Counted from the stretch's first letter, positions 20,313 to 32,609 are shown. The stretch is 59,872 nt of DNA from Alkalihalobacillus sp. BA299 (GCF_017745675.1 NZ_JAFLJM010000024.1:1-59872), one strand, 5' to 3'. The notes: generated by a model from the letters alone, not told the origin. Numbers and translations are program-made.

Positions 20313-20678
20313 ATGAGTAAAGAGCAAATCTTAGAAGTAATCAAAGAAATGACTGTTTTAGAATTAAACGACTTAGTAAAAGCAATCGAGGAAGAATTTG
20401 GTGTAACTGCAGCTGCTCCTGTAGCTGTAGCTGGTGCAGCTGCTGGTGGTGACGCTGCTGCTGAACAAACTGAATTTGACGTTATTCTTACAAGTGCTGG
20501 TGGATCTAAAATCAATGTTATCAAAGTTGTACGTGAAATCACTGGCCTTGGCTTAAAAGAAGCTAAAGGTATGGTTGACGGTGCTCCAGCTCCAATTAAG
20601 GAAGGCGTTTCTAAAGAAGAAGCTGAAGAAATCAAAACTAAACTTGAAGATGCTGGTGCTTCTGTAGAAGTTAAGTAA
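20313..20678 (+). CDS. rplL: 50S ribosomal protein L7/L12
   Basis: L7/L12 is the multicopy stalk protein that binds EF-Tu and EF-G. The N-terminal dimer domain is followed by an Ala/Gly-rich hinge ([17 protein letters not shown], around 35-51) and a C-terminal domain with the conserved [15 protein letters not shown] helix. The length is 121 residues. It lies 60 bp after rplJ and is followed by a terminator. Confidence 0.96.
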   Translation: MSKEQILEVIKEMTVLELNDLVKAIEEEFGVTAAAPVAVAGAAAGGDAAAEQTEFDVILTSAGGSKINVIKVVREITGLGLKEAKGMVDGAPAPIKEGVSKEEAEEIKTKLEDAGASVEVK

Positions 20679-20692
20679 TTCATTTAAAATGA

Positions 20693-20729
20693 GAAGACTG
20701 GGTGAGGCGAAGCCACACCTGGTCTTTTT
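20693..20729 (+). terminator. Terminator after rplL
   Basis: The stem AAGAC...GGGTG / CAC-CC...GTCTT is followed by five T residues. It separates the stalk operon from the methyltransferase gene. Confidence 0.85.
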
Positions 20730-20801
20730 GTTTACCGTTAAGATGGAGGGGGTAAGTAGTTTAAAGGTTAGGCCAATGTAGTGTCTAGTGTGAAACCGAA
20801 G

Positions 20802-20830
20802 TGTTGATGTTGTTAAAACAACGATCAGCA
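20802..20830. other. Hairpin without T-run between rplL and the methyltransferase gene
   Basis: TGTTGATGTTGTT pairs with AACAACGATCAGCA across a short AA loop, with one bulge and one G-U pair. An A-rich stretch follows, not T residues, so it is not a normal terminator in the forward direction. A weak promoter may follow (TTGTTA 20847, TATAAA 20871). Confidence 0.5.
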
Positions 20831-20892
20831 TAAAAAACTAAAATTGTTGTTAAAATAAAAAGATGTAAATTATAAATTGTGGGGTTATTAAA

Positions 20893-21495
20893 ATGACCAA
20901 TCATTATTATTCAGAAAAACCGACGGTAGAAAGTAACCGAAATACATTTAGTTTTGATTTAAGAGGAAACACGTTAACATTTACTTCAGATGCAGGGGTT
21001 TTCTCGAAGCGTGAAGTTGACTTCGGCAGTCGCTTATTAATAGAGGTGTTTGAATGGCCTCGAGTGAAAGGTGATCTACTAGATATGGGTTGTGGATATG
21101 GTCCGATTGGGTTAGCTTTAGCTAAAGAAAATACTGAAGTGACCGTACATATGGCTGATATAAATGAAAGAGCGGTAGAGTTAGCCAATGAAAATGCAAT
21201 CCAAAATAAAATTGAAAATGTCAAAATTGTTCAAAGTAACTTGTTTGATGCTATTGAGAAGAATGATTTTGCAGCCGTTTTAACAAACCCTCCGATTCGT
21301 GCAGGAAAGTCGACTGTGCATGAAATTTTTGAAGTTGCCTATTCTAAATTAGTTGCTGGTGGGCAGCTTTGGGTCGTTATCCAAAAGAAACAAGGAGCTC
21401 CATCAGCGATTGAAAAGTTGAAAACCTTGTACGCAAACGTTGATATAGTCGTAAAGAAAAAAGGATATTTTATTTTAAGAGCAGAAAAAAATTGA
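20893..21495 (+). CDS. Class I SAM-dependent methyltransferase, RsmC/YbxB-like
   Basis: The protein is close to B. subtilis YbxB, a predicted rRNA guanine-N2 methyltransferase. The SAM motif LLDMGCGYGPIGLAL is near residue 62. The catalytic-type NPPIRAG near 132 fits N-methylation of a base amino group, as in RsmC. The length of 200 residues corresponds to a single methyltransferase domain, lacking the extra N-terminal domain of enterobacterial RsmC. It is conserved between rplL and rpoB. The exact substrate is inferred. Confidence 0.85.
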   Translation: MTNHYYSEKPTVESNRNTFSFDLRGNTLTFTSDAGVFSKREVDFGSRLLIEVFEWPRVKGDLLDMGCGYGPIGLALAKENTEVTVHMADINERAVELANENAIQNKIENVKIVQSNLFDAIEKNDFAAVLTNPPIRAGKSTVHEIFEVAYSKLVAGGQLWVVIQKKQGAPSAIEKLKTLYANVDIVVKKKGYFILRAEKN

Positions 21496-21742
21496 CTATG
21501 ATAGGCTATTGTGTTATTGTTATTTAATGCGTATAACTGCCTATTTTCAGACACATTATACAGAGAAAATCAATAGAGGATTGCTGTATAAAATGGAGAA
21601 GTTTGGTTATACTTATATAATCGTCGTAATGGTAAGAAGTAGTTTTGATAACAATATTATCCAACTGCTTTTCTAGTTCAATTGGGTTTTAATCCATTGT
21701 ACGAAAAACATTATAATAAGCGAGATTTGAGGGGTGAATCAG

Positions 21743-24700
21743 TTGACAGGTCAACTAGTTCAGTATGGACGCCACCGCCAACGAAGAAGCTATGCGAGAA
21801 TTAAAGAAGTATTGGAATTACCAAACTTGATTGAAATTCAAACAGCTTCTTATCAATGGTTTCTTGATGAGGGTTTGCGAGAAATGTTTCAAGACATCTC
21901 ACCGATTCAGGATTTTACGGGAAATCTAGTTTTAGAGTTTATCGACTACAGTCTTGGAGAACCGAAATATCCAGTAGATGAATCAAAAGAACGAGATGTT
22001 ACATATGCTGCTCCTTTGCGTGTGAAAGTTCGTCTAATTAATAAGGAAACTGGTGAAGTTAAAGAGCAAGAAGTGTTTATGGGTGATTTTCCATTAATGA
22101 CAGAAACAGGTACGTTCATTATTAATGGGGCAGAGCGTGTTATTGTTTCCCAGCTTGTTCGATCGCCAAGTGTTTATTATAGCGAAAAAATAGATAAGAA
22201 CGGGAAAAAAGGGTTTACTGCAACTGTTATTCCTAACCGTGGAGCATGGTTAGAGCTTGAAACAGATGCCAAAGATATTGTGTATGTGAGAATAGATCGT
22301 ACTAGGAAGATCCCTGTTACGGTTCTTTTGCGTGCGCTAGGTTTTGGATCTGATCAAGAGATCATTGACCTTTTAGGGGAAGATGAGTATTTACGTAATA
22401 CATTAGAAAAAGACAATACGGACGGTACTGAGAAAGCTTTACTAGAAATTTATGAGCGTTTACGTCCGGGTGAACCGCCGACAGTCGATAATGCAAAAAG
22501 TTTATTAGAGTCAAGATTTTTTGATCCTAAACGCTACGATTTAGCAAGTGTAGGTCGTTACAAAATCAATAAAAAGCTTCATATAAAAAATCGTTTATTC
22601 AATCAACGTTTAGCAGAAACGTTAATTGACCCAGAAACGGGAGAAGTGATTGCGGACGAAGGGACATTATTAGACCGTCGTACACTAGATCGTATTATTC
22701 CGTATTTGGAAAATAATGTTGGGTTTAAGCAAGTTGGAGTATCTGGAGGTGTTGTAGAAGATGGTGATGTTCAACTTCAAGCCATTCAAATCTATTCACC
22801 AGATGACCAAGAAAATGAACAGACGATTAAAGTAATTGGAAATGGTATGGTTGAGCAAAGTGTGAAACATATTACACCTGCTGACATTATCGCATCTATT
22901 AATTACTTCTTTAACCTACTGCATAGTGTTGGAGATACAGATGATATCGATCATTTAGGTAACCGTCGTTTAAGATCTGTAGGTGAGTTATTACAAAATC
23001 AATTCCGTATCGGTCTTTCAAGAATGGAAAGAGTGGTGCGTGAGCGTATGTCAATTCAGGACCCGAACATGATTACGCCACAAGCGCTAATTAACATTCG
23101 TCCTGTTATTGCCTCAATTAAAGAGTTCTTTGGTAGTTCACAGTTATCTCAGTTCATGGATCAAACGAATCCGTTAGCTGAGCTTACACATAAGCGTCGT
23201 TTATCAGCACTAGGACCTGGTGGTTTAACGCGTGAACGTGCAGGATTTGAAGTTCGTGACGTTCACTATTCCCACTATGGTCGTATGTGCCCAATTGAAA
23301 CGCCAGAGGGACCAAACATCGGACTGATTAACTCGTTATCTAGTTACGCGAAAGTAAATGAGTTTGGGTTTATGGAAACACCTTATCGTCGAGTCGATCC
23401 TGAAACAGGAAAAGTAACGGCTCAAATCGATTACTTAACAGCCGATGAAGAAGATAACTATATTGTAGCCCAAGCAAACATGAAGCTTGGTGAAGACGGA
23501 TCGTTTATTGACGAAAATATTATTTCTCGTTTTAAAGGGGAAAACATCGTCGTTTCACGTGATCGCGTTGACTATATGGATGTATCACCAAAACAGGTTG
23601 TTTCGGCCGCAACTTCTTGTATCCCGTTCTTAGAAAACGATGACTCGAACCGCGCGCTTATGGGAGCGAATATGCAACGACAAGCTGTACCATTACTTCG
23701 TCCGGAATCACCGATTGTTGGTACTGGAATGGAGCATGTATCTGCAAAAGACTCTGGTGCAGCGATTGTAGCTAAACATCGTGGAATTGTAGAGCGTGTA
23801 ACTGCACGTGAAGTGTGGGTTCGTCGTTTAGAAGATATCGATGGTAAAGAAATCAAAGGTGACTTAGATAAGTATCGTCTTCAAAAGTTTGTAAGATCCA
23901 ACCAAGGAACTTGCTACAATCAGGTTCCGATTGTCGCAGAAGGTAATATCGTTGAAAAACGTGAGATTGTTGCGGACGGTCCTTCAATGGAATTAGGTGA
24001 GATGGCCTTAGGACGTAATGTAATGGTCGCATTCATGACATGGGAAGGTTACAACTATGAAGATGCGATTATTTTAAGCGAGCGTTTAGTTAAAGATGAT
24101 GTGTATACATCTGTTCATATTGAAGAATATGAGTCTGAGGCTCGTGATACAAAGCTTGGACCTGAAGAAATTACACGCGATATACCTAACGTTGGTGAAG
24201 ATGCGTTAAAAAATCTTGACGAACGCGGAATTATTCGTGTCGGTGCTGAAGTAAAAGATGGCGATATTCTCGTCGGTAAAGTCACTCCTAAAGGGGTAAC
24301 TGAGCTAACAGCAGAAGAAAGACTTTTACATGCAATCTTCGGTGAAAAAGCTCGAGAAGTACGCGATACATCGCTTCGAGCACCACATGGAGGAGACGGA
24401 ATTGTACTTGATGTTAAGATCTTCAATCGTGAAGATGGTGACGAATTACCTCCGGGTGTAAATCAGCTTGTAAGAGTATATATTGTTCAAAAACGTAAAA
24501 TCCATGAAGGGGACAAAATGGCTGGTCGACATGGTAATAAAGGGGTAATTTCAAGAATTTTACCTGAAGAAGATATGCCTTATTTACCAGATGGCACACC
24601 AGTCGATATTATGTTAAATCCTTTAGGGGTACCTTCGCGTATGAACATCGGACAAGTGCTGGAGCTCCATTTAGGAATGGCAGCTAGGTACTTAGGAATC

Positions 24701-25285
24701 CATGTCGCTTCGCCGGTATTTGATGGGGCACGAGAGGAAGACGTTTGGGAAACACTAGAAGAAGCAGGAATGGCTCGGGATGGAAAAACGGTTCTATTTG
24801 ATGGACGCACAGGAGAACCGCTTGATAATCGTGTATCTGTAGGGATCATGTATATGATTAAACTGGCTCATATGGTTGACGATAAACTGCATGCACGATC
24901 TACTGGACCATACTCTCTTGTTACTCAGCAACCACTAGGTGGTAAGGCTCAATTTGGTGGACAGCGTTTCGGTGAGATGGAGGTATGGGCGCTTGAAGCA
25001 TACGGTGCAGCTTATACGTTACAAGAAATTTTAACCGTTAAGTCGGATGACGTAGTTGGACGTGTGAAGACATATGAAGCGATTGTTAAAGGTGAAAATG
25101 TTCCAGAACCGGGAGTGCCAGAGTCATTTAAAGTATTAATTAAAGAGCTTCAAAGTTTAGGAATGGACGTTAAAATGTTATCTAGCAACGAAGAAGAAAT
25201 TGAAATGCGAGAGCTAGATGATGAAGACGAACAAGCGAACGAGAAGTTAAATTTAAATATTGAAACAACAGAATCTAATGGCTAA
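21743..25285 (+). CDS. rpoB: DNA-directed RNA polymerase subunit beta
   Basis: RpoB is the second-largest catalytic subunit of RNA polymerase. Conserved blocks run through the whole length ([12 protein letters not shown] start; [33 protein letters not shown]). The rifampicin cluster [13 protein letters not shown] has wild-type residues Q470, D473, H483 and S488 in this numbering, so it is predicted sensitive. TTG 21743 is chosen, six bases after GAGGGGTG; a GTG at 21734 lies inside that site. The length is 1180 residues. A TATAAT at 21616-21621 may be part of its promoter, but no good -35 is seen. Confidence 0.97.
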   Translation: MTGQLVQYGRHRQRRSYARIKEVLELPNLIEIQTASYQWFLDEGLREMFQDISPIQDFTGNLVLEFIDYSLGEPKYPVDESKERDVTYAAPLRVKVRLINKETGEVKEQEVFMGDFPLMTETGTFIINGAERVIVSQLVRSPSVYYSEKIDKNGKKGFTATVIPNRGAWLELETDAKDIVYVRIDRTRKIPVTVLLRALGFGSDQEIIDLLGEDEYLRNTLEKDNTDGTEKALLEIYERLRPGEPPTVDNAKSLLESRFFDPKRYDLASVGRYKINKKLHIKNRLFNQRLAETLIDPETGEVIADEGTLLDRRTLDRIIPYLENNVGFKQVGVSGGVVEDGDVQLQAIQIYSPDDQENEQTIKVIGNGMVEQSVKHITPADIIASINYFFNLLHSVGDTDDIDHLGNRRLRSVGELLQNQFRIGLSRMERVVRERMSIQDPNMITPQALINIRPVIASIKEFFGSSQLSQFMDQTNPLAELTHKRRLSALGPGGLTRERAGFEVRDVHYSHYGRMCPIETPEGPNIGLINSLSSYAKVNEFGFMETPYRRVDPETGKVTAQIDYLTADEEDNYIVAQANMKLGEDGSFIDENIISRFKGENIVVSRDRVDYMDVSPKQVVSAATSCIPFLENDDSNRALMGANMQRQAVPLLRPESPIVGTGMEHVSAKDSGAAIVAKHRGIVERVTAREVWVRRLEDIDGKEIKGDLDKYRLQKFVRSNQGTCYNQVPIVAEGNIVEKREIVADGPSMELGEMALGRNVMVAFMTWEGYNYEDAIILSERLVKDDVYTSVHIEEYESEARDTKLGPEEITRDIPNVGEDALKNLDERGIIRVGAEVKDGDILVGKVTPKGVTELTAEERLLHAIFGEKAREVRDTSLRAPHGGDGIVLDVKIFNREDGDELPPGVNQLVRVYIVQKRKIHEGDKMAGRHGNKGVISRILPEEDMPYLPDGTPVDIMLNPLGVPSRMNIGQVLELHLGMAARYLGIHVASPVFDGAREEDVWETLEEAGMARDGKTVLFDGRTGEPLDNRVSVGIMYMIKLAHMVDDKLHARSTGPYSLVTQQPLGGKAQFGGQRFGEMEVWALEAYGAAYTLQEILTVKSDDVVGRVKTYEAIVKGENVPEPGVPESFKVLIKELQSLGMDVKMLSSNEEEIEMRELDDEDEQANEKLNLNIETTESNG

Positions 25286-25303
25286 ATAGATTAGAGGCGT
25301 TAT

Positions 25304-25377
25304 GAGGATGACTTGAGGAGAAAGAACATGCGCTTTTTCTCAAAGTGCCTGTATTCAAATGATCCTGAGTCATCCTC
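25304..25377 (+). other. rpoB-rpoC intergenic stem-loop
   Basis: GAGGATGACT (25304-25313) is perfectly repeated inverted as AGTCATCCTC (25368-25377), and inner AGGA/TCCT bases extend the stem. A second hairpin lies inside (GAGAAAG / CTTTTTCTC, about 25318-25341). No T-run follows the outer stem, so it is more likely an mRNA processing or stability structure than a terminator. Confidence 0.7.
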
Positions 25378-25424
25378 ACCATTTCAACCTTAAAAACCTT
25401 AAGATGGAAAGGGAGGTTGGCCCC

Positions 25425-28400
25425 TTGATAGATGTAAATAATTTTGAGTTTATGAAGATTGGTCTTGCTTCGCCGAATAAAATACGTTCTTGGTCACGTG
25501 GTGAGGTTAAAAAGCCTGAAACAATTAACTATCGTACACTCAAACCTGAAAAAGACGGCCTATTTTGTGAAAGAATTTTTGGTCCGACGAAGGACTGGGA
25601 ATGTCATTGTGGTAAGTATAAGCGTGTACGTTACAAAGGTGTCGTTTGCGACCGTTGTGGCGTTGAAGTAACTCGTGCGAAAGTTCGTCGTGAGAGAATG
25701 GGACACATTGAGTTAGCGGCCCCAGTATCTCACATTTGGTATTTTAAGGGGATTCCTAGCAGAATGGGACTTGTCCTTGACATGTCTCCTCGTTCACTTG
25801 AAGAGGTTATTTACTTTGCTTCTTATGTAGTGACAGAACCAGGTGATACCCCATTAGAGAAAAAGCAGTTACTTTCTGAAAAGGAATATCGTACATATCG
25901 AGATAAGTATGGACGTTCATTCACTGCGCAAATGGGAGCAGAAGCAATTAAAAAGCTTCTAGCTGATATTGATTTAGATAAAGAGGTTGATATCCTTAAA
26001 GATGAGCTTGCGACTGCACAAGGTCAACGTAGAACGAGAGCAATTAAGCGTCTTGAGGTTTTAGAAGCCTTTAGACACTCAGGAAATGATCCGTCTTGGA
26101 TGATCCTTGATGTACTTCCTGTAATTCCGCCAGAACTACGTCCGATGGTTCAATTAGATGGTGGACGCTTTGCGACATCAGATTTAAACGATCTTTATCG
26201 TCGTGTGATTAACCGAAATAATCGTTTGAAGCGCCTACTTGATCTTGGTGCTCCGAATATCATTGTTCAAAATGAAAAGCGTATGTTACAAGAAGCAGTT
26301 GATGCGCTAATCGATAACGGCCGAAGAGGTCGTCCAGTAACTGGGCCAGGTAATCGTCCATTGAAATCACTTTCTCATATGTTAAAAGGAAAGCAAGGGC
26401 GTTTCCGTCAAAATCTATTAGGTAAACGTGTTGACTACTCAGGACGTTCGGTTATCGTAGTTGGACCTAACTTAAAGATGTATCAATGCGGACTACCAAA
26501 AGAAATGGCATTAGAGTTATTTAAGCCATTTGTTATGAAAGAACTAGTTAGTAAAGGGTTAGCACACAACATAAAGAGTGCAAAGCGTAAGGTCGAACGT
26601 GTTCAACCTGAAGTGTGGGATGTACTTGAAGAAGTTATTCGTGAGCACCCAGTCCTACTTAACCGTGCTCCTACGTTGCACAGATTAGGGATTCAAGCAT
26701 TTGAACCAACACTTGTTGAAGGGCGTGCCATTAAGCTGCACCCTTTAGTTTGTACTGCCTATAATGCTGACTTTGACGGTGACCAAATGGCGGTTCACGT
26801 ACCGTTATCAGCTGAAGCCCAAGCTGAAGCTCGACTTCTAATGTTAGCTGCACAAAATATTCTTAACCCTAAAGACGGGAAACCGGTAGTTACTCCTTCC
26901 CAGGATATGGTTTTAGGAAATTATTATTTAACGTTAGAAAGAGTTGGAGCAAAAGGCGAAGGCTCTATTTTCAAAGATCCTAATGAGGCGTTAATTGCCT
27001 ATCAAAATGGCTATGTCCATTTGCACAGTCGGATTGCAATTCCGGTTGCCTCGTTAAATAAAACAACATTTTCTGATGAGCAATATAGTATGCTCCTATT
27101 AACAACGGTTGGAAAAATTATTTTTAATGAAATTCTTCCAGAGTCATTCCCGTACGTGAATGAACCGACGGCTACAAATTTAGAAGAAGCATTACCAGAA
27201 AAATATATGGTTCCAATGACAACGGATGTAAAAGAAGTTTTTGCAGAACGTGACATTGTAGCGCCGTTTAAAAAAGGCTTCTTAGGTAATATCATTGCTC
27301 AAGTATTTAAACAATTTAAAATTACTGAAACATCAAAAATGCTTGACCGTATGAAAGACCTCGGTTTCAGGTATTCAACGAAAGCCGGTATTACTGTAGG
27401 GGTAGCTGACATCGTTGTATTAGCAGAGAAAAAAGAAATCTTAGCAAAAGCTGAAGAAAAGGTAGACCGTGTCATCAAGCAGTTCCGTCGTGGTCTAATT
27501 ACAGAAGAAGAACGTTATGATCGAGTTATCTCGATTTGGAGTGAAGCGAAAGATATCATTCAAGAAAAACTAATGAAATCTTTAGATAAGCTCAATCCAA
27601 TCTTTATGATGAGTGACTCTGGTGCCCGTGGTAATGCGTCTAACTTTACACAGTTAGCAGGAATGCGCGGACTGATGGCTAACCCATCTGGACGTATTAT
27701 TGAGTTACCGATTAAATCAAGTTTCCGTGAAGGGTTAACAGTATTAGAGTACTTCATTTCTACTCATGGAGCTCGTAAAGGTCTAGCCGATACAGCATTA
27801 AAAACAGCTGACTCAGGTTACTTAACACGTCGTCTGGTTGATGTTGCTCAAGACGTAATTGTCCGTGAAGATGATTGTGGAACAGACCGTGGTCTTGTAG
27901 TCGAAGCAATTAAAGAAGGCACTGAAGTGATCGAAAGTCTGTATGATCGTCTCGTTGGACGTTTCTCGTTCCAATCAGTTCGTCATCCAGAAACAGGTGA
28001 AGTACTCATTTCGAAAAATGAACTCATTGATGAAGATATTGCAAAAGCAATCGTTGATTCAGGAGTTGAAACAGTTACTATTCGCTCTGTTTTCACATGT
28101 GATACAAGGCATGGAGTATGTAAAAAATGTTACGGACGTAACCTTGCGACAGGCAGTGATGTAGAAGTTGGTGAGGCAGTTGGTATTATTGCTGCACAAT
28201 CGATCGGTGAGCCGGGAACACAGCTTACGATGCGTACCTTCCATACAGGTGGGGTAGCAGGAGACGATATTACACAGGGTCTTCCGCGTATCCAAGAGTT
28301 GTTTGAAGCGCGTAACCCGAAAGGTCAAGCGGTTATTTCTGAAATAGAAGGTACAGTAGTGTCAGTAAATGATGGTTCAGATAAACGTGAAGTAGTAGTA

Positions 28401-29048
28401 CAAGGTGAAATGGAGACAAGAAACTATGCGATCCCTTATGGTGCAAGAATTAAAGTTATTGAAGGAGATCATCTAGTTCCGGGTCAAAGTATTACTGAAG
28501 GTTCAATAGATCCTAAAGAACTACTGCATGTAAAAGGTGTGAAAGGTGTTCAAGAGTATCTCCTACGTGAAGTACAAAAAGTTTACCGTATGCAAGGGGT
28601 AGAAATTGGTGATAAACACGTAGAAGTAATGGTTCGTCAGATGTTAAGAAAAATTAGGGTTGTTGATAACGGAGAAACAACAGTACTTCCAGGCGCTCTA
28701 ATGGATATTCACCAATTTAATGACGAAAACTTAAAAGTGCTTCTTGAAGGAGAACGACCTGCAACAGGACGCCCAGTGTTACTAGGTATTACGAAAGCCT
28801 CATTAGAAACAGAATCATTCTTATCAGCAGCATCGTTCCAGGAAACAACAAGAGTTCTAACCGATGCAGCAATTAAAGGTAAGAGAGATGAATTATTAGG
28901 GCTAAAAGAAAATGTAATTATTGGGAAACTTGTCCCTGCAGGAACAGGAATGACACGTTATCGCAACTTAAAGATTATTTCCGAGCACGACAAACAAGAA
29001 GAGTTGGAGCAACTAGAACCGATCGAGGAAGTTGCAACTCAAGAATAA
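25425..29048 (+). CDS. rpoC: DNA-directed RNA polymerase subunit beta'
   Basis: RpoC is the largest polymerase subunit and holds the active-site magnesium. The zinc ribbon uses C60, C62, C75 and C78. The catalytic NADFDGD motif has D449, D451 and D453. A second zinc site is near [14 protein letters not shown]. The start is TTG 25425 (then IDVNNFEF), eight bases after GGGAGG; upstream in-frame codons run into the intergenic stem and are rejected. The length is 1207 residues, with no large lineage-specific insertion. rpoB and rpoC form one unit. Confidence 0.97.
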   Translation: MIDVNNFEFMKIGLASPNKIRSWSRGEVKKPETINYRTLKPEKDGLFCERIFGPTKDWECHCGKYKRVRYKGVVCDRCGVEVTRAKVRRERMGHIELAAPVSHIWYFKGIPSRMGLVLDMSPRSLEEVIYFASYVVTEPGDTPLEKKQLLSEKEYRTYRDKYGRSFTAQMGAEAIKKLLADIDLDKEVDILKDELATAQGQRRTRAIKRLEVLEAFRHSGNDPSWMILDVLPVIPPELRPMVQLDGGRFATSDLNDLYRRVINRNNRLKRLLDLGAPNIIVQNEKRMLQEAVDALIDNGRRGRPVTGPGNRPLKSLSHMLKGKQGRFRQNLLGKRVDYSGRSVIVVGPNLKMYQCGLPKEMALELFKPFVMKELVSKGLAHNIKSAKRKVERVQPEVWDVLEEVIREHPVLLNRAPTLHRLGIQAFEPTLVEGRAIKLHPLVCTAYNADFDGDQMAVHVPLSAEAQAEARLLMLAAQNILNPKDGKPVVTPSQDMVLGNYYLTLERVGAKGEGSIFKDPNEALIAYQNGYVHLHSRIAIPVASLNKTTFSDEQYSMLLLTTVGKIIFNEILPESFPYVNEPTATNLEEALPEKYMVPMTTDVKEVFAERDIVAPFKKGFLGNIIAQVFKQFKITETSKMLDRMKDLGFRYSTKAGITVGVADIVVLAEKKEILAKAEEKVDRVIKQFRRGLITEEERYDRVISIWSEAKDIIQEKLMKSLDKLNPIFMMSDSGARGNASNFTQLAGMRGLMANPSGRIIELPIKSSFREGLTVLEYFISTHGARKGLADTALKTADSGYLTRRLVDVAQDVIVREDDCGTDRGLVVEAIKEGTEVIESLYDRLVGRFSFQSVRHPETGEVLISKNELIDEDIAKAIVDSGVETVTIRSVFTCDTRHGVCKKCYGRNLATGSDVEVGEAVGIIAAQSIGEPGTQLTMRTFHTGGVAGDDITQGLPRIQELFEARNPKGQAVISEIEGTVVSVNDGSDKREVVVQGEMETRNYAIPYGARIKVIEGDHLVPGQSITEGSIDPKELLHVKGVKGVQEYLLREVQKVYRMQGVEIGDKHVEVMVRQMLRKIRVVDNGETTVLPGALMDIHQFNDENLKVLLEGERPATGRPVLLGITKASLETESFLSAASFQETTRVLTDAAIKGKRDELLGLKENVIIGKLVPAGTGMTRYRNLKIISEHDKQEELEQLEPIEEVATQE

Positions 29049-29062
29049 ATTTCAAAACATAG

Positions 29063-29091
29063 TTGACAGCGTATAATGAGAGTGATATTAT
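29063..29091 (+). promoter_or_regulatory. Promoter upstream of rplGB
   Basis: TTGACA (29063-29068) and TATTAT (29086-29091) have a 17-bp spacer. Start of transcription is expected near 29098, 38 bases before the gene. Confidence 0.8.
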
Positions 29092-29135
29092 ATCGTAGTG
29101 TGCCTGAGAAACCTGTAGCTTTGGAGGATGAAACG

Positions 29136-29384
29136 ATGTCTTATGAAAAAGTGACGCAGGCAGAGAATGTTGTCATAGGTACTAAACAAACGATCAAAGC
29201 TCTCGAACAAGGGAACGCAATTGAGGTCATCATAGCCAATGACGCTGATGCAAGAGTTGTTAATAAAGTACAACTGCTAGCTCAGAAAAAAGGCGTACCG
29301 ATAACAACAGTCGATTCCATGAAGAAGCTAGGAAAAGTTTGTGGAATAGATGTTGGAGCTGCCACTGTAACTTTGACAAAGTAA
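29136..29384 (+). CDS. rplGB: L7Ae family K-turn RNA-binding protein (YbxF/RplGB)
   Basis: This small protein of the L7Ae/L30e fold binds K-turn RNA motifs. The length is 82 residues from ATG 29136 (MSYEKVTQAEN), eight bases after GGAGG. Upstream in-frame codons overlap the promoter and are not used. The motif GTKQTIKALEQGN and the C-terminal CGIDVGAATVT segment fit the family. It lies between rpoC and rpsL, its conserved place in Bacillus. The biological RNA partner is not certain; rRNA or T-box/riboswitch K-turns are possible. Confidence 0.93.
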   Translation: MSYEKVTQAENVVIGTKQTIKALEQGNAIEVIIANDADARVVNKVQLLAQKKGVPITTVDSMKKLGKVCGIDVGAATVTLTK

Positions 29385-29388
29385 TAAT

Positions 29389-29425
29389 GTTTTTGCCAAT
29401 GCGATGTCGATCGCTTGGCAAAAAC
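29389..29425 (+). terminator. Strong hairpin between rplGB and rpsL, possible terminator
   Basis: GTTTTTGCCAA...GAT / GAT...TTGGCAAAAAC forms a long stem with few mismatches. It is followed by TTTACTTTTG, a broken T-rich run, so termination is probably partial and rpsL may be partly served by readthrough. Confidence 0.55.
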
Positions 29426-29497
29426 TTTACTTTTGTTTAAAAATGAACCACCAGGATCAGTGGTCTTAACAATTTCTTTACGAAAGGAGGAAAAAAC

Positions 29498-29920
29498 ATG
29501 CCTACAATTAACCAGCTTATCCGTAAGGGACGTCAAGCGAAAATTAAAAAGTCTGACTCACCTGCATTAAATAAAGGTTATAACAGCTTTATCAAAGCTC
29601 AAACTAACCAATCATCACCGCAAAAACGTGGTGTTTGTACTCGTGTAGGTACAATGACACCGAAGAAGCCGAACTCAGCTCTTCGTAAATATGCTCGTGT
29701 ACGTTTAACGAATGGTATTGAGGTTACAGCTTATATTCCAGGAATTGGACACAACTTACAAGAGCACAGTGTTGTACTAATCCGTGGTGGACGTGTAAAG
29801 GACTTACCAGGGGTACGTTATCACATCGTTCGTGGTGCTCTTGATACAGCAGGAGTTCAAAATCGTATGCAAGGTCGTTCTAAGTATGGAACAAAACGCC
29901 CTAAAGAAGCGAAAAAGTAA
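29498..29920 (+). CDS. rpsL: 30S ribosomal protein S12
   Basis: S12 sits at the decoding centre and sets translation accuracy. The 140-residue protein shows the conserved [19 protein letters not shown] block with lysine at 56, the position changed in streptomycin-resistant mutants; it is wild type here. An AAAGGAGG ribosome site precedes the ATG. It is first in the str operon rpsL-rpsG-fusA-tuf. Confidence 0.97.
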   Translation: MPTINQLIRKGRQAKIKKSDSPALNKGYNSFIKAQTNQSSPQKRGVCTRVGTMTPKKPNSALRKYARVRLTNGIEVTAYIPGIGHNLQEHSVVLIRGGRVKDLPGVRYHIVRGALDTAGVQNRMQGRSKYGTKRPKEAKK

Positions 29921-29961
29921 TTCGATAAAAATAGGTTTATATAACGAAAGGAGGGGAAATA

Positions 29962-30432
29962 ATGCCTCGTAAAGGACCAGTAGCAAAGAGAGATGTACTA
30001 CCAGATCCTCTTTATAATTCAAAATTAGTAACTCGCCTAATCAACCGTATCATGGTTGATGGAAAGAAAGGTGTAGCTGAGAGCATTCTTTATAATGCTT
30101 TTGATTTAGTAAAAGAGCGTAGCGGAAATGACCCTATGGAAGTTTTCGATCAAGCACTTAAAAACATCATGCCAGTATTAGAAGTTAAAGCACGTCGTGT
30201 AGGTGGTGCTAACTATCAAGTACCGATTGAAGTTAAGCCTGAACGAAGAACGACTTTAGGTCTTCGTTGGTTAGTTAACTATGCTCGCCTTCGTGGAGAA
30301 AAAACGATGGAAGAGCGTTTAGCTAACGAAATCTTAGATGCAGCAAACAACACTGGTGCATCTGTTAAGAAACGTGAAGACACTCATAAGATGGCTGAAG
30401 CTAACAAAGCGTTTGCTCACTATCGTTGGTAA
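29962..30432 (+). CDS. rpsG: 30S ribosomal protein S7
   Basis: S7 starts assembly of the 30S head by binding the 3' domain of 16S rRNA, and lies near the E site. The length is 156 residues. The signature [22 protein letters not shown] near the N-terminus and the C-terminal AHYRW ending match the family. It lies 41 bp after rpsL with its own AAAGGAGGGG site. Confidence 0.97.
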   Translation: MPRKGPVAKRDVLPDPLYNSKLVTRLINRIMVDGKKGVAESILYNAFDLVKERSGNDPMEVFDQALKNIMPVLEVKARRVGGANYQVPIEVKPERRTTLGLRWLVNYARLRGEKTMEERLANEILDAANNTGASVKKREDTHKMAEANKAFAHYRW

Positions 30433-30488
30433 GATATATAAAATAACTATTCTAATAATCATTCAAAGAATGAAAGGAGAAATACACT

Positions 30489-32567
30489 ATGGCAAGAGAG
30501 TTCTCCTTAAAGAATACACGTAATATCGGCATCATGGCTCACATTGATGCCGGTAAAACGACTACAACAGAACGTATCTTATTCTACACTGGACGTATTC
30601 ATAAGATCGGTGAAACTCATGAAGGTGCATCTCAAATGGACTGGATGGAGCAGGAGCAAGAGCGTGGTATTACAATCACGTCTGCAGCTACAACTGCTCA
30701 ATGGAAAGGTCACCGTGTTAACATTATCGATACACCAGGTCACGTAGACTTTACTGTAGAGGTAGAACGTTCTTTACGTGTATTAGACGGAGCTGTAGCA
30801 GTACTAGATGCTCAATCAGGTGTTGAACCACAAACGGAAACAGTTTGGAGACAAGCAACGACATACGGCGTACCTCGTATTGTTTTTGTTAACAAAATGG
30901 ACAAAACAGGTGCCGACTTCTTATATTCAGTAGGCACAATCCACGATCGTTTAGGTGTTAAAGCTCAACCTATTCAGCTTCCAATCGGAGCAGAAGATGA
31001 GTTTAATGGTATTATTGATCTAATCGATATGGTTGCTTATTACTATGAGGATGATCTAGGAACTCGTACGGAAGCTAAAGAAATTCCTGAAGAGTACAAA
31101 GAGAAGGCTCAAGAGTTACATGAGCAACTTGTTGAAGCTGCTGCTGAATTAGATGAAGAACTAATGATGAAGTACTTAGAGGGCGAAGAGTTAACAAAAG
31201 AAGAAATCAAAGGTGCAATCCGTAAAGGGACTTGTAACGTTGAATTCTTCCCGGTACTATGTGGCTCTGCATTCAAGAACAAGGGTGTTCAGTTAGTACT
31301 AGATGCTGTTCTAGACTATCTCCCTTCACCGCTTGATGTACCAGCTATCAAAGGTACGTTACCTGATACTGAAGAAGAAACAACTCGTGAATCTAGTGAT
31401 GAAGGTCCATTCGCAGCACTAGCATTCAAAGTTATGACTGACCCTTACGTTGGTAAATTAACATTCTTCCGTGTGTACTCAGGTACAATCAACTCTGGTT
31501 CTTATGTAATCAACTCTACAAAAGGAAAACGTGAACGTATCGGGCGTATTCTACAGATGCACGCTAACAGCCGTGAGGAAATCGCGACTGTATATGCAGG
31601 TGACATCGCTGCTGCTGTAGGTTTAAAAGATACAACAACTGGTGATACTCTTTGTGATGAGAAGAACCAAGTTATCTTAGAATCTATGGAGTTCCCAGAA
31701 CCGGTAATTTCACTTTCTGTTGAACCTAAATCGAAGTCAGACCAAGATAAAATGGGTATGGCGTTAGCTAAATTAGCTGAGGAAGACCCTACATTTAGAA
31801 CACATACGAATGAAGAAACAGGCCAAACGATTATTGCTGGTATGGGTGAGCTTCACCTTGATATCATCGTAGACCGTATGCGCCGTGAATTCAAAGTTGA
31901 AGCTAATGTTGGTGCTCCTCAAGTATCTTACCGTGAAACAATCCGCAAAGCGGCGAAAGTTGAAGGGAAGTTTGTACGTCAGTCTGGTGGTCGTGGACAA
32001 TACGGTCACGTTTGGATTGAATTCGAGCCTCTTGAAGAAGGTAAAGGTTTCGAATTCGAAAACAAAATCGTTGGTGGTGTAGTACCACGTGAATATATTC
32101 CAGCAGTTCAAGCTGGGATTGAAGAATCATTACAAAATGGAATGCTAGCTGGGTTCCCACTATTAGACTTAAAAGCAACGATTTTTGATGGTTCATACCA
32201 TGATGTAGACTCAAACGAAATGGCGTTTAAAATTGCAGGTTCAATGGCATTAAAGAACGCAAAGTCACATTGTAACCCAGTACTTCTTGAGCCAATGATG
32301 AAAGTAGAAGTTGTTGTACCTGAAGAATACATGGGTGACATTATGGGTGATGTGACATCACGTCGCGGACGCGTTGAAGGTATGGAAGCTCGCGGTAACG
32401 CACAAGTAGTTCGTGCGATGGTACCACTTGCTGAAATGTTCGGTTATGCAACATCTCTACGTTCACGTACTCAAGGACGTGGAAACTATACAATGCACTT
32501 TGATCACTATGAAGAAGTACCTAAGAGCATTGCTGAAGAAATTATCAAGAAACAAACTGGCCAATAA
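30489..32567 (+). CDS. fusA: Elongation factor G
   Basis: EF-G is the GTPase that drives translocation and, with RRF, recycles ribosomes. The P-loop [10 protein letters not shown] is at 17-26, the G2/G3 motifs RGITITSAA and DTPGHVDF follow, and G4 NKMD is near 136. Domains II to V continue to the end, 692 residues in total. It lies between rpsG and tuf in the str operon. Confidence 0.97.
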   Translation: MAREFSLKNTRNIGIMAHIDAGKTTTTERILFYTGRIHKIGETHEGASQMDWMEQEQERGITITSAATTAQWKGHRVNIIDTPGHVDFTVEVERSLRVLDGAVAVLDAQSGVEPQTETVWRQATTYGVPRIVFVNKMDKTGADFLYSVGTIHDRLGVKAQPIQLPIGAEDEFNGIIDLIDMVAYYYEDDLGTRTEAKEIPEEYKEKAQELHEQLVEAAAELDEELMMKYLEGEELTKEEIKGAIRKGTCNVEFFPVLCGSAFKNKGVQLVLDAVLDYLPSPLDVPAIKGTLPDTEEETTRESSDEGPFAALAFKVMTDPYVGKLTFFRVYSGTINSGSYVINSTKGKRERIGRILQMHANSREEIATVYAGDIAAAVGLKDTTTGDTLCDEKNQVILESMEFPEPVISLSVEPKSKSDQDKMGMALAKLAEEDPTFRTHTNEETGQTIIAGMGELHLDIIVDRMRREFKVEANVGAPQVSYRETIRKAAKVEGKFVRQSGGRGQYGHVWIEFEPLEEGKGFEFENKIVGGVVPREYIPAVQAGIEESLQNGMLAGFPLLDLKATIFDGSYHDVDSNEMAFKIAGSMALKNAKSHCNPVLLEPMMKVEVVVPEEYMGDIMGDVTSRRGRVEGMEARGNAQVVRAMVPLAEMFGYATSLRSRTQGRGNYTMHFDHYEEVPKSIAEEIIKKQTGQ

Positions 32568-32594
32568 TTGACAGTTATTATTGTTTCTTATAGT
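32568..32594 (+). promoter_or_regulatory. Possible tuf promoter
   Basis: TTGACA (32568-32573) begins right after the fusA stop. The best -10 is TATAGT (32589-32594) at a short 15-bp spacing; TAGTAG gives 17 bp but is a poor match. A separate tuf promoter is known in B. subtilis. Confidence 0.5.
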
Positions 32595-32609
32595 AGTTTA
32601 TTGTAAGCT

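Noticed and set aside
25359..25424. Longer rpoC start
   Set aside because: The added residues translate the intergenic stem-loop and are unlike other RpoC proteins; TTG 25425 has the ribosome site.
31773..32214. Minus-strand and alternative-frame reading frames inside fusA
   Set aside because: They are shadows of the strongly codon-biased fusA gene and have no ribosome sites or conserved features.
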